A stretch of DNA of 14,223 nucleotides from an uncultured Collinsella sp. (GTDB lineage Bacteria > Actinomycetota > Coriobacteriia > Coriobacteriales > Coriobacteriaceae), in assembly GCA_959020035.1 (NCBI GenBank), contig CAUEQX010000036.1:1-14223 (forward strand), written 5' to 3'. The notes under the pieces are model-generated. The model saw only the letters and a program-made list of their open reading frames with translations, was not told the origin of the DNA and made no database searches. Shown here piece by piece: positions 5,785 through 14,157 of this stretch. Positions within the stretch are counted from its first letter, which is position 1; every line of letters begins with the position of its first letter. The position numbers were made by a program, and so were the translations under genes.

Positions 5785-7221
5785 ATGAATCAGGTGGAGC
5801 AGAGCGTTGCCGAGTATGTCGACGAGGTCTGGGAGGATGTCGTCGCCGATATCGAGCAGCTGGTGAGTTATCCGTCCGTGGCAGTTTCTGCCGATGCGGA
5901 GCCCGGCGCGCCGTTTGGCCGCCCGGTCCGTGACGCGCTCGATTGCGCGCTCGGCATCGCGCAGAAGCTCGGCTATCAGACGAGCGACGACGAGGGCTAT
6001 GTGGGAATCGCCGATATCCCGGGCCGCGGCGACAAACAGCTCGCGACTATCTGCCACGTGGACGTGGTTCCCGCCGGCCCTGGCTGGAACACCGACCCGT
6101 TCACCATGGAGCGCCGCGAGGGCTGGCTGCTCGGTCGCGGCGTGATTGACGACAAGGGCCCGGCGGTATTGTCACTCTACGCCGGCGCCTACTTGCTCAA
6201 GCACGGCATTGTTCCGCGCTACACCTTCCGCGCGCTGCTGGGCTGCGATGAGGAAGTGGGCATGTCCGACGTTCGCCATTATCTGGAGAACAACGCAGAC
6301 CCCGACTTTTTGTTTACGCCCGATGCCGAGTTCCCGGTCTGCAATGCTGAGAAGGGCCAGTTTGGGGCGACGTTCGTGAGCCCCAAGATCGACGGCGGGC
6401 GCATTGTGTCCTGGAGCGGTGCCGAGGCGAGCAACGCCATTCCGTCGCAGTCTATCTGCGAGCTCGCGATTGCCGCCGATGAGCTGCCGGCGCCGGTCGA
6501 GAATGCTGACCGCCTGGAGATCACGGCTCTCGACAATGGTCATGTGCAGATTTTCGCCCACGGTATTGGCGGTCACGCCTCGATGCCCGAGGGGACGATC
6601 AATGCCGTCGGCCTGATCGTGTCGTATCTGCGCGAGGCCGAGGACGCGTTTGGTGCACGCGACGAGCGCCTGCTGACGCCTGCCGAGCACGAGTTCGTCA
6701 AGTTCCTGGCCTTTGTGCATGCGGATGCCTATGGTCGCGGCCTGGGTATCGACGCGACGAGCCCAGCGTTTGGCCCGCTTACCTGCAACGCTGGCGTCAT
6801 CCGCGTGGCGGATGGCCATATTGAGCAGGTCATCGACGTGCGCTTCCCCGACAGCACGAGTGCCGATACCATCCGCGAGCAGCTCGACCCGCTCGTGGGC
6901 CGTTTTGGCGTGACGTGCCAGCTGGGTCGCGCTAAGGTGCCGTTCTCGGTGTCTGCCGACGATCCGGCCGTGAAGGCGCTTATTGATACCTATAACGAGT
7001 TTACGGGCAAGCATGCTGAGCCCTTTGCCATGGGCGGCGGCACGTATGCGCGCAACTTTGCCCGCGCCGTGTCGTTTGGCCCCGAGGAGACCGGCCTGGA
7101 GCTGCCCGCATGGGGCGGCCAGATGCACGGCCCCAACGAGTGCGCCAACGAGGAACAGCTCAAGCAGGCGCTCACGATTTATATCGTGGCGATCCTCCGT
7201 TTGAATGAATTAGAGCTTTAA
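5785..7221 (+). CDS. M20 family dipeptidase (Sapep/PepV-like)
   Basis: 478 residues, in the length range of PepV/Sapep zinc dipeptidases, which release amino acids from dipeptides in the cytosol. Metal and catalytic residues visible by family pattern are His91 and Asp93 in CHVDVVPAG, Asp123 in GRGVIDDKGP, the Glu pair 156-157 in GCDEEVG, Asp180 in TPDAEFPV and His448 in QMHGPNE. The inserted lid/dimerisation domain includes GHASMPEGTINAV (263-275). The start is decided by a perfect TAAGGAGGT ribosome site at 5771-5779, six bases before the ATG at 5785. The longer reading frame from 5740 has no such site and gives an Arg-rich tail. No signal peptide is seen. The gene is the second of a likely pair with the HAD phosphatase and ends 21 bp before hairpin repeat copy 3, which acts as its terminator. 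Substrate within the family is not known. Confidence 0.93.
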   Translation: MNQVEQSVAEYVDEVWEDVVADIEQLVSYPSVAVSADAEPGAPFGRPVRDALDCALGIAQKLGYQTSDDEGYVGIADIPGRGDKQLATICHVDVVPAGPGWNTDPFTMERREGWLLGRGVIDDKGPAVLSLYAGAYLLKHGIVPRYTFRALLGCDEEVGMSDVRHYLENNADPDFLFTPDAEFPVCNAEKGQFGATFVSPKIDGGRIVSWSGAEASNAIPSQSICELAIAADELPAPVENADRLEITALDNGHVQIFAHGIGGHASMPEGTINAVGLIVSYLREAEDAFGARDERLLTPAEHEFVKFLAFVHADAYGRGLGIDATSPAFGPLTCNAGVIRVADGHIEQVIDVRFPDSTSADTIREQLDPLVGRFGVTCQLGRAKVPFSVSADDPAVKALIDTYNEFTGKHAEPFAMGGGTYARNFARAVSFGPEETGLELPAWGGQMHGPNECANEEQLKQALTIYIVAILRLNELEL

Positions 7222-7242
7222 GGTCTCGCGGTTTCCCAATCT

Positions 7243-7318
7243 AAGTTGCGGTGGAATAGTTCCTAGAATGGGCCATTTGATGGCCAAGCAGGAACTATTT
7301 CACCGCAACTTTGTTTTT
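7243..7318 (+). terminator. Hairpin repeat copy 3 acting as a Rho-independent terminator
   Basis: A 22-bp inverted repeat, 7243-7264 and 7290-7311, with a single G.U position. A second small stem, GGCCAT/ATGGCC (7271-7276/7280-7285), lies inside. The distal 14-17 bp of the arms equal those of copies 1 and 2. The proximal part reads TTCCT/AGGAA instead of GGGA/TCCC, so both strands changed together. TTGTTTTTAT follows the stem, which makes this copy a good terminator for the dipeptidase gene and separates it from the pst operon. Confidence 0.85.
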
Positions 7319-7353
7319 ATTGGTGTAAAAGGCGGGTCATGCTTGGTGGCGGG

Positions 7354-7371
7354 TTTGTTATTCGTTTGTAA
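7354..7371 (+). promoter_or_regulatory. Candidate Pho-box-like direct repeat upstream of pstS
   Basis: TTTGTTA (7354-7360) and TTTGTAA (7365-7371) are spaced with an 11-bp period, the spacing used by PhoB/PhoP-type response regulators. They lie about 145 bp before pstS. A weak -10 candidate, TATCAA (7400-7405), is further downstream than the ideal distance. The position before a phosphate operon supports the idea; the sequence match alone is weak. Confidence 0.35.
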
Positions 7372-7474
7372 AGGCCGTGCTGCGCTTGCGGTAAGGGTCT
7401 ATCAATAGCCCGTAAGAAACCGCAGTTGGCGCGGGTGCTGCCCGGTCGGGGTCGTATCTTTCCAAACAGCAAAG

Positions 7475-7489
7475 CGGGCAGGGTGCCCG
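7475..7489 (+). promoter_or_regulatory. Small GC hairpin in the pstS leader
   Basis: CGGGCA (7475-7480) and TGCCCG (7484-7489) pair perfectly around a GGG loop, ending 15 bp before the ribosome-binding site AAAGGAAG of pstS. It may stabilise the mRNA 5' end or affect translation. There is no T-tract, so it is not a terminator. Confidence 0.35.
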
Positions 7490-7515
7490 TGAGTTGCATG
7501 TATGAAAGGAAGATC

Positions 7516-8454
7516 ATGCTCGATCAGGCTTATTCTCGTCGTCAGTTCCTCGGCCTCGCTGGTGGTCTTGCCAGCATCGTCGGTCTCGGTCTCGTTGGTT
7601 GCGGCGGCTCCGGCGCATCCGACGCCGCCGACAAGGGTAGCACGGCTGCTGTCGAGTACGTCGCCGGGGAGGGGACATACGACGACGCCTACTGGTTCCA
7701 GGCTCTCGTCGAGGCCGCTGCCGAGAAGTTCATGGACGCCAACCCCGATGTCTCCGTTTCCGGCTCGGGCAACGGTTCGGGCAAGGGTCTGACCGCTGTC
7801 GCCGCAGGCACCGTCACCATCGGTAACTCCGACGTCTTCGCCGAGACCAAGCTCGAGGCCGACCAGGTCAAGAACCTCGTCGACCACGAGGTTGCCGTCG
7901 TGGGCATGGGTCCCGTCGTCTCCAAGAACGTGACGGTCGACGACCTGTCCCTCGAGCAGCTCAAGGGCATCTTCTCTGGCCAGATCACCAACTGGAAGGA
8001 GGTCGGCGGCGACGACGCCACCATCGTCGTCCTCAACCGCAAGGCCGGCTCCGGCACCCGCGCCACCTTCGAGGCCGCCGTCTTTGGCGACGAGGCCGTC
8101 GACTTTAAGGGCGATGCCGAGCTCGACAAGTCCGGCGACGTCCAGACTCAGATGGGCAGCACCGATAACGCCATCTCCTACCTCGACTTCTCGCACTTCG
8201 ATGACTCCAAGTTCAACGCCATCAAGGTCGAGGGCGTCGAGCCCAAGAGCAAGAATGTCACTGATGACTCCTTCAAGATCTGGGCTACCGAGCACATGTA
8301 CTGCTCCAAGGACGCCGACGAGGCCACCAAGGCCTTCCTGGAGTTCATGCTTTCCGACGACGTCCAGGGCAAGCTCGTCGAGGAGCAGGGCTTCATCCCC
8401 GTCTCTGCCATGAAGGTCGTCAAGGACGCCAGCGGCAAGGTCTCTGCTAAATAA
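7516..8454 (+). CDS. pstS: Phosphate ABC transporter substrate-binding lipoprotein PstS
   Basis: 312 residues. Binds inorganic phosphate outside the membrane and hands it to PstC/PstA. The N-terminus has a twin-arginine motif, SRRQFLG (7-13), then a hydrophobic stretch and a lipobox LVGC (Cys29). It is therefore predicted to be a Tat-exported lipoprotein. The phosphate-contact pattern RKAGSGT (175-181) has the same spacing as Arg135/Ser139/Gly140/Thr141 of E. coli PstS. TIGNSDV (101-107) holds the conserved Asp of the first lobe, and LEQLKGIFSGQITNW is a PstS hallmark. The start at 7516 is chosen for the AAAGGAAG site just upstream and because it gives a compact signal peptide. Reading from 7426 would add 30 residues that spoil it. 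First gene of pstSCAB, probably induced by phosphate limitation (inference). Confidence 0.95.
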   Translation: MLDQAYSRRQFLGLAGGLASIVGLGLVGCGGSGASDAADKGSTAAVEYVAGEGTYDDAYWFQALVEAAAEKFMDANPDVSVSGSGNGSGKGLTAVAAGTVTIGNSDVFAETKLEADQVKNLVDHEVAVVGMGPVVSKNVTVDDLSLEQLKGIFSGQITNWKEVGGDDATIVVLNRKAGSGTRATFEAAVFGDEAVDFKGDAELDKSGDVQTQMGSTDNAISYLDFSHFDDSKFNAIKVEGVEPKSKNVTDDSFKIWATEHMYCSKDADEATKAFLEFMLSDDVQGKLVEEQGFIPVSAMKVVKDASGKVSAK

Positions 8455-8478
8455 GTAATCGCCCCGGAAAGGTTTGCA

Positions 8479-9387
8479 ATGGCAAAACAGCTGCCAAAGC
8501 GCGACCTTGAGAACGTGGGCCTGGGCGTCACGGGCGCGTGCGTAGCGCTCGTGACGCTTGTCGTTGCCGCGCTCATCTTTATGGTCGCCCAAAAGGGCCT
8601 CTCGGCTTTTGTCAAAGACGGCGTCTCGGTCGTCGAGTTTTTCACCGGCACCAAGTGGGACCTGGCCAACACGGCCAAAAACGGCCTGCCCTACACCGGC
8701 GCCCTGCCCCTGATCGTCACCTCGTTTGCGGTCATGGCGCTCTCCACGCTTATCGCGCTGCCCATCGCTATCGGCTCTGCCATCTTTGCGGTTGAGATCC
8801 AGCCTAAGTTTGGTTCCAAGGTCTTTGTGCCGGTTATTGCGCTTTTGACTGGTATTCCTTCGGTCGTCTTTGGTCTGATCGGTTTTCACGTGGTCGTCGG
8901 CCTTATGAAGAGCGTTTTCCACGTAAGCACGGGCTTGGGCATCTTGCCCGGCGCCATCGTGCTGGCCGTCATGATCCTGCCGACGATGACCACGCTTTCG
9001 GTCGATGGCCTGCGCGCCGTGCCCGACAGCTACCGCCAGGGCTCGCTCGCGCTGGGCTACACCCGCTGGCAGACCATCTGGCACGTGGTGCTCAAGTCCG
9101 CCATGCCGTCGCTCATGACTGCGGTCATTCTGGGTATGACCCGCGCCTTTGGCGAGACGCTCGCCGTGCGCATGGTCATCGGCGGTATCGAGGCCATGCC
9201 GACGTCGCTGCTGTCGCCGGCCTCGACCATCACCACCACGCTCACCACGTCCATGGCGGTCTATGCCGAGGGCTCGGCCCAGGACGATGTTCTGTGGGCG
9301 CTCGGTCTGCTGCTGATGGGCATGAGCCTCATCTTCATCCTGATCATCCATCTCATTGGCCGCAAGGGGGCGAAGGCTCGTGGCTAG
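8479..9387 (+). CDS. pstC: Phosphate ABC transporter permease PstC
   Basis: 302 residues, one of the two membrane subunits of the high-affinity phosphate importer. About six hydrophobic segments are visible (near 15-37, 78-105, 115-142, 157-175, 212-235 and 270-293). The cytoplasmic EAA loop that docks on PstB is VPDSYRQGSLALGYTRWQ onward (181-210), followed by AFGETLAVRMVIGG, typical of PstC. The ribosome site GGAAAGG lies 8 bases before the ATG. The gene starts 24 bp after pstS, and its last 8 bases overlap the chosen pstA start. It is assigned as PstC rather than PstA by its position and by the ETLAV motif. Confidence 0.95.
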   Translation: MAKQLPKRDLENVGLGVTGACVALVTLVVAALIFMVAQKGLSAFVKDGVSVVEFFTGTKWDLANTAKNGLPYTGALPLIVTSFAVMALSTLIALPIAIGSAIFAVEIQPKFGSKVFVPVIALLTGIPSVVFGLIGFHVVVGLMKSVFHVSTGLGILPGAIVLAVMILPTMTTLSVDGLRAVPDSYRQGSLALGYTRWQTIWHVVLKSAMPSLMTAVILGMTRAFGETLAVRMVIGGIEAMPTSLLSPASTITTTLTTSMAVYAEGSAQDDVLWALGLLLMGMSLIFILIIHLIGRKGAKARG

Positions 9388-10302
9388 CACGCGCATCCAC
9401 ATTGACGAGGCGAGACTCGGGCGCGTCCAAAAGCAGGACCGCTTCGCCACGGGCGTGTTGACGGCGATCGTCGCCATCGTCATGCTCACCGTCGTCTCCA
9501 TGGTGGCCTATATCCTGTTCGAGGGCATCTCGACGCTGTTCCAGCCGGGCTTTCTCACGGAGCCGTCGCGCGCCAACGGAACGCAGGGCGGCGTGCTCTA
9601 CCAGCTGTTCGACTCGTTCTACCTGCTGCTGATTACCCTGATCATCTCGGTGCCCATCAGCCTGGGTGGCGCGGTCTTTTTGGTTGAGTACGCACCCGAC
9701 GGACCCGTCCGCGACATTGCCTCCACCGCCATTGAGACGCTGTCCTCGCTGCCTTCCATCGTTGTCGGCATGTTCGGTTTTCTGGTGTTCTCGGTGCAGC
9801 TGGGCTGGAAGTACTCCATCATCTCCGGCGCCGTCGCGCTCACCATGTTCAATATCCCCATTCTGGTGCGCGTGATCCAGCAGGCGCTCGAGGACGTGCC
9901 GCAGGCCCAGCGCGATGCGTGCCTGGCCATGGGCCTCACCCGCTGGGAGGCCACGCTGCACATCCTGATTCCCGAGGCCATGCCCGCTATCGTGACCGGC
10001 ATCGTGCTTTCGGCCGGCCGCGTCTTTGGCGAGGCCGCGGCGCTGCTCTTTACCTCGGGCATGAGCTCGCCGGTTCGCCTCAACTTCTTGAGCCTTAACC
10101 TGTCGAGCCCTACTTGCGCCTGGAACGTGTTCCGCCCCGGTGAGTCGCTCGCCGTGCATATCTACAAGATCTATGGCGAAGGCAGCCCCGAGGCCCAGCA
10201 GATCGTTTGGGGTACCGCGGCACTGCTGATGATTTGCGTGCTGCTGTTTAACGTAATCGCCCGCATTGTGGGCAAGCAACTGGCAAGGAAGATGACGGCC
10301 GA

Positions 10303-10306
<4 letters not shown>
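9380..10306 (+). CDS. pstA: Phosphate ABC transporter permease PstA
   Basis: 308 residues, the second membrane subunit of the phosphate importer. Hydrophobic segments lie near 25-50, 78-103, 122-142, 145-165, 203-225 and 274-296. The EAA loop is VPQAQRDACLAMGLTRWE onward (173-201), followed by GRVFGEAAALLFTSG, characteristic of PstA. The GTG at 9380 is preferred as start. It gives a normal N-terminus, lies close to the GGGGGCGAAGG stretch and overlaps pstC by 8 bases, which suggests translational coupling. A TTG at 9356 in the same frame would add eight residues (MAARGRRL) and cannot be excluded. The stop overlaps the pstB start in an ATGA. Confidence 0.94.
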
Positions 10307-11175
<869 letters not shown>

Positions 11176-11230
11176 TCCGGGACATGCTTGAGGCCCGCGG
11201 CGGCCACGGTTGCCACGGGACTGATTGGAG

Positions 11231-11268
11231 AGGCGGGTCATCTCTTTTGGGAGATGGCCCGCCTTTTT
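11231..11268 (+). terminator. Rho-independent terminator of the pst operon
   Basis: Stem AGGCGGGTCATCTC (11231-11244) pairs with GAGATGGCCCGCCT (11251-11264), with one G.U, around a TTTTGG loop and followed by a T-run to 11268. It lies 55 bp after the pstB stop. Confidence 0.92.
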
Positions 11269-11297
11269 GTGTCGTGTGCGGCCCGCCTTTTCGCTGC

Positions 11298-11303
11298 TAT
11301 TAT
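11298..11303 (+). promoter_or_regulatory. Possible -10 box (TATTAT) for the ABC-F gene
   Basis: TATTAT lies 36 bp before the ABC-F start and after the pst terminator, where a promoter is needed. The best upstream hexamer at 18 bp (GTGTGC, 11274-11279) is a poor -35, so the call is tentative. Confidence 0.35.
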
Positions 11304-11338
11304 GGACAACGTTGAATTTCTACGAAGGAGCAGGGCAT

Positions 11339-13198
11339 ATGGCGATTCTTTTGGGATGCGATTCCGTCAGCCTAGAGTTTCCCACCAAGCATATTTTCGA
11401 TAGCGTGACGCTCGGCGTGGGCGAGGGCGACCGTATTGGTATTGTCGGTAAAAACGGCGACGGTAAGTCGACGCTGCTGAGCGTGCTCGCCGGCACGCTG
11501 GAGCCCGACGACGGCCGCGTGACGCATCGTCGCGGCACCACGATCGGCCTGCTCGGCCAAAAGGACCAGCTTGTCGACACCGACACCGTGCACCATGCCG
11601 TCGTGGGCGACACGCCCGAGTATGAGTGGGCGTCGAGCCCCCGCACGCGCCAGATCCTCGCCGGTCTCATTAGCGATGTGCCCTGGGAGGGCACGGTGGG
11701 CGAGCTTTCGGGTGGCCAGCGCCGCCGCGTGGACCTCGCGCGCCTGTTGATCGGCGACTACGACGTGCTCATGCTCGACGAGCCCACTAACCATCTGGAC
11801 ATGCGCACCATCAACTGGCTTGCACGCCATCTTAAGGCTCGCTGGCAGCGCGGTCAGGGCGCCATGCTCGTGGTCACGCACGATCGCTGGTTCTTGGACG
11901 AGGTCTGCACCAGCATGTGGGAGGTCCACGACGGCCAGGTCGATCCCTTCGAGGGCGGCTACTCCGCATATATCCTGCAGCGCGTGGAGCGCGACCGCAT
12001 GGCCGCGGTTACCGAGGAACGCCGTCGCAACATGGCGCGCAAGGAGCTCGCGTGGCTGAGCCGCGGCGCCCAGGCGCGTTCCACCAAGCCCAAGTTTCGC
12101 GTTGATGCCGCTCGCGAGCTGATCGCCGACGTGCCGCCCGTGCGTGACGAGCTGGAGCTCAAGCGCCTCGCCGTGAGCCGCCTGGGCAAGCAGGTTATCG
12201 ATGTGGTCGACGTGGACGCCGGCTATGCGGATACCGATGGCGCGCCCAAGCAGGTGCTCTCTGACGTGACCTGGCTCATTGGTGCGGGCGACCGCTATGG
12301 CCTGCTGGGCGAGAACGGTGCCGGCAAGTCGACGCTGCTCGACGTGATCCAGGGCAAGATTGAACCCACGCGCGGCCGCGTGAAGATTGGCCAGACAGTG
12401 CGCTTTGGCGTGCTGTCGCAGCAGCTCGAGGAGCTCGAACCCTACATGGGCGACACGATCCGCGAGGTGCTCGGCAACTATAAGAAGTACTACGTCATCG
12501 ACGGCAAGGAGACTTCGCCCGAGAAGCTCTGCGAGCGTCTGGGCTTTACGACGCAGCAGCTCTGGAGCCGCATCGGCGATCTTTCGGGCGGCCAGCGCCG
12601 TCGCCTGTCGCTGTTGCTGACGATTCTGGACGAGCCCAACGTGCTCATCCTGGACGAGCCGGGCAACGACCTGGATACCGACATGCTCGCGATTGTCGAG
12701 GACCTGCTGGACGGCTGGCCCGGCACGCTGATCCTGGTGACACACGATCGCTTTTTGATGGAGCGCGTGACCGACCAACAGTGGGCACTGCTCGATGGCC
12801 ATCTGACGCATATGCCCGGCGGCGTGGACCAGTACCTGCGCCTGTGCAACGCTACCGCCGAGGGCGAGCCCGTGGGCGCGCCGAGCGCTAAGACCGGCAC
12901 GTTTGACACTGGTGCCGCGGTAGCTGCGGCCGAAAAGCCCAAGTCGAGCGGTCAGCCCAACGGCCTGTCCAACGCCGAGCGTCAGAAGCTCCGCCGCGAG
13001 GTGAGCTCGCTCGAGCGCAAGATGGAGACACAGCGCGCCCGCGTGGAGGAGGCCGAGGCCGCCATGGCCCAGGTCGATCCCACCAACTACACGGCGCTCG
13101 GCGAGCAGCAGGCAAAGATCGACGAGGCTCACGCTGCCATGGACGAGCTGGAGATGGCGTGGCTCGAGGCGAGCGAAAAGCTCGAGGGCGAGGAGTAG
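11339..13198 (+). CDS. ABC-F family ATPase, Uup-type ribosome-associated
   Basis: 619 residues with two ABC domains and no membrane segments, as in ABC-F translation factors. Domain 1 has Walker A GKNGDGKST (37-45), signature LSGGQRRR (123-130) and Walker B MLDEPTNHLD. The inter-domain linker (about 205-275) contains RKELAWLSRGAQARSTKPKF, the Uup signature. Domain 2 has GENGAGKST (324-332), LSGGQRRR (415-422) and LILDEPGNDLD. A charged C-terminal tail (about 543-619) is predicted coiled coil, like the DNA/RNA-binding tail of Uup. The Gly in DEPGNDLD replaces the common Thr. The start at 11339 is supported by GAAGGAG 8 bases upstream; the longer frame from 11225 runs through the pst terminator. 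The HAD gene follows after 6 bp. The likely role is rescue of stalled or misassembled ribosomes or DNA-structure tolerance; antibiotic resistance is less likely. Confidence 0.92.
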   Translation: MAILLGCDSVSLEFPTKHIFDSVTLGVGEGDRIGIVGKNGDGKSTLLSVLAGTLEPDDGRVTHRRGTTIGLLGQKDQLVDTDTVHHAVVGDTPEYEWASSPRTRQILAGLISDVPWEGTVGELSGGQRRRVDLARLLIGDYDVLMLDEPTNHLDMRTINWLARHLKARWQRGQGAMLVVTHDRWFLDEVCTSMWEVHDGQVDPFEGGYSAYILQRVERDRMAAVTEERRRNMARKELAWLSRGAQARSTKPKFRVDAARELIADVPPVRDELELKRLAVSRLGKQVIDVVDVDAGYADTDGAPKQVLSDVTWLIGAGDRYGLLGENGAGKSTLLDVIQGKIEPTRGRVKIGQTVRFGVLSQQLEELEPYMGDTIREVLGNYKKYYVIDGKETSPEKLCERLGFTTQQLWSRIGDLSGGQRRRLSLLLTILDEPNVLILDEPGNDLDTDMLAIVEDLLDGWPGTLILVTHDRFLMERVTDQQWALLDGHLTHMPGGVDQYLRLCNATAEGEPVGAPSAKTGTFDTGAAVAAAEKPKSSGQPNGLSNAERQKLRREVSSLERKMETQRARVEEAEAAMAQVDPTNYTALGEQQAKIDEAHAAMDELEMAWLEASEKLEGEE

Positions 13199-13204
13199 AC
13201 GAGG

Positions 13205-13975
13205 ATGATCAAAGCCGCGTTTTTCGATATCGACGGTACGCTGCTGAGCTTTAAGACCCACCGGATTCCGGCGTCGGCGCAGCAGGTGCTCGACAGCTTT
13301 CACGAGCAGGGGATCGCATGCGTGATCGCCACGGGCCGTCCGACCTACCAGATGCCGGACTGGCTGTTCGACCTGGGCTGGGATGCGTACATTACGCTTT
13401 CGGGCCAGCACTGCTTTGATGCCGAGGGGGTTTACCGCAGCTGCCCGATCGATTCGGACGACGTCGCGGTGATTGTGGACCAGGTGGCGCAGGGGCGCTA
13501 CGACTCGCTGTGCATGCAGGGCGAGAACTCGTTTGTGAACCGCCTGTCCGAGCGCGTGGTGACGGCTGGCAGCAACGCGGGAATCGTCTACCACGAGGAG
13601 CCGTTTGAGCACGCCTTTGACGCACCGGTCTACCAGTTCTGCGCCTTTGTGGACCCTGACGACGAGCATATCGTGACCGATGCCGTGTCGCATTCGCTCA
13701 CCACGCGCTGGTGCGACCTGTTCTGTGACATTATTCCCGCTAACGGCGGCAAGGACCTGGGCGTGGCGGCGACGCTGGAGCGCCTGGGCATCGACGCGAG
13801 CGAGGCGATTGCCTTTGGCGACGGCGAGAACGACCTGTCGATGTTTGCCGCCGTGGACACTAGTGTGGCCATGGGCAACGCGCAGGAGACTGTGAAGGCC
13901 GCAGCGACCTACGTTACGACCGCCGTAGACGATGACGGCATCTACAACGCCGCGAAGCACTTTGGACTCGTGTAG
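13205..13975 (+). CDS. Cof-type HAD phosphatase (subfamily IIB)
   Basis: 256 residues, normal for Cof/YidA-like sugar-phosphate or nucleotide phosphatases. Motif I FFDIDGTLL has Asp8 and Asp10; motif II VIATGRP has Thr43; the C2-type cap spans about 85-178; motif III is Lys183 in NGGKDLGV; motif IV is FGDGENDLSMF with Asp206 and Asp210. The ATG is 6 bases after the ABC-F stop. The ribosome site GAGGAG overlaps the end of that gene, so translation is likely coupled. Promiscuous house-cleaning activity is typical of the family; the substrate is unknown. A terminator follows at 13992. Confidence 0.93.
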   Translation: MIKAAFFDIDGTLLSFKTHRIPASAQQVLDSFHEQGIACVIATGRPTYQMPDWLFDLGWDAYITLSGQHCFDAEGVYRSCPIDSDDVAVIVDQVAQGRYDSLCMQGENSFVNRLSERVVTAGSNAGIVYHEEPFEHAFDAPVYQFCAFVDPDDEHIVTDAVSHSLTTRWCDLFCDIIPANGGKDLGVAATLERLGIDASEAIAFGDGENDLSMFAAVDTSVAMGNAQETVKAAATYVTTAVDDDGIYNAAKHFGLV

Positions 13976-13991
13976 CTGCGATCCGGCACTT

Positions 13992-14029
13992 GGGGACACT
14001 CCTTGCGGGGCGTGTTCCCATTTTGTTTT
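13992..14029 (+). terminator. Rho-independent terminator after the ABC-F/HAD pair
   Basis: GGGGACAC (13992-13999) pairs with GTGTTCCC (14012-14019), with one G.U, around a 12-base loop and followed by ATTTTGTTTT. It lies 16 bp after the HAD stop. Confidence 0.8.
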
Positions 14030-14050
14030 CGTCCCGCTCGTTTTGTGAAA

Positions 14051-14133
14051 CACGGCTAACTTTTAGGCAAAGTAGTAAGACATGGGCAACTTTTGCGGTA
14101 AAGTAAGCCGTGGAAAGTATCCAACGGCTAACT
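14051..14133 (+). promoter_or_regulatory. Compound operator-like repeats before the DtxR-like gene
   Basis: Outer inverted repeat CACGGCTAACTTT (14051-14063) and AAAGTAAGCCGTG (14100-14112), 12 of 13 positions matching. Within this span are two shorter dyads of the form ACTTT-N5/6-AAAGT (14059-14073 and 14089-14104) that start 30 bp apart. ACGGCTAACT occurs again at 14124-14133, exactly 72 bp after its first copy (14052-14061). The region lies between a terminator and the start of a metal-dependent repressor gene, so autoregulation by that repressor is the simplest reading. The core promoter could not be assigned. Confidence 0.55.
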
Positions 14134-14157
14134 AGCAATCATCGCGAAAGGCGGCCC

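Noticed and set aside
271..7318. The three hairpin repeats as a CRISPR array
   Set aside because: The copies are thousands of bases apart, contain long internal dyads, and have no regular spacers or cas genes.
7312..7515. Riboswitch in the pstS leader
   Set aside because: Only one small hairpin and no recognisable aptamer core can be seen.
7402..9501. 699-codon open frame on the minus strand opposite pstS and pstC
   Set aside because: Its composition is low-complexity (Asp, Gly, Val, His, Arg) and it mirrors the third-position bias of the pst genes. It has no ribosome site or domain and runs across the pst promoter region.
11372..14053. 893-codon open frame on the minus strand opposite the ABC-F and HAD genes
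   Set aside because: It is antisense to two genes with full sets of family motifs. It is rich in His, Arg, Leu and Ala with no recognisable domain, as expected when GC-biased codons leave the opposite frame without stops.
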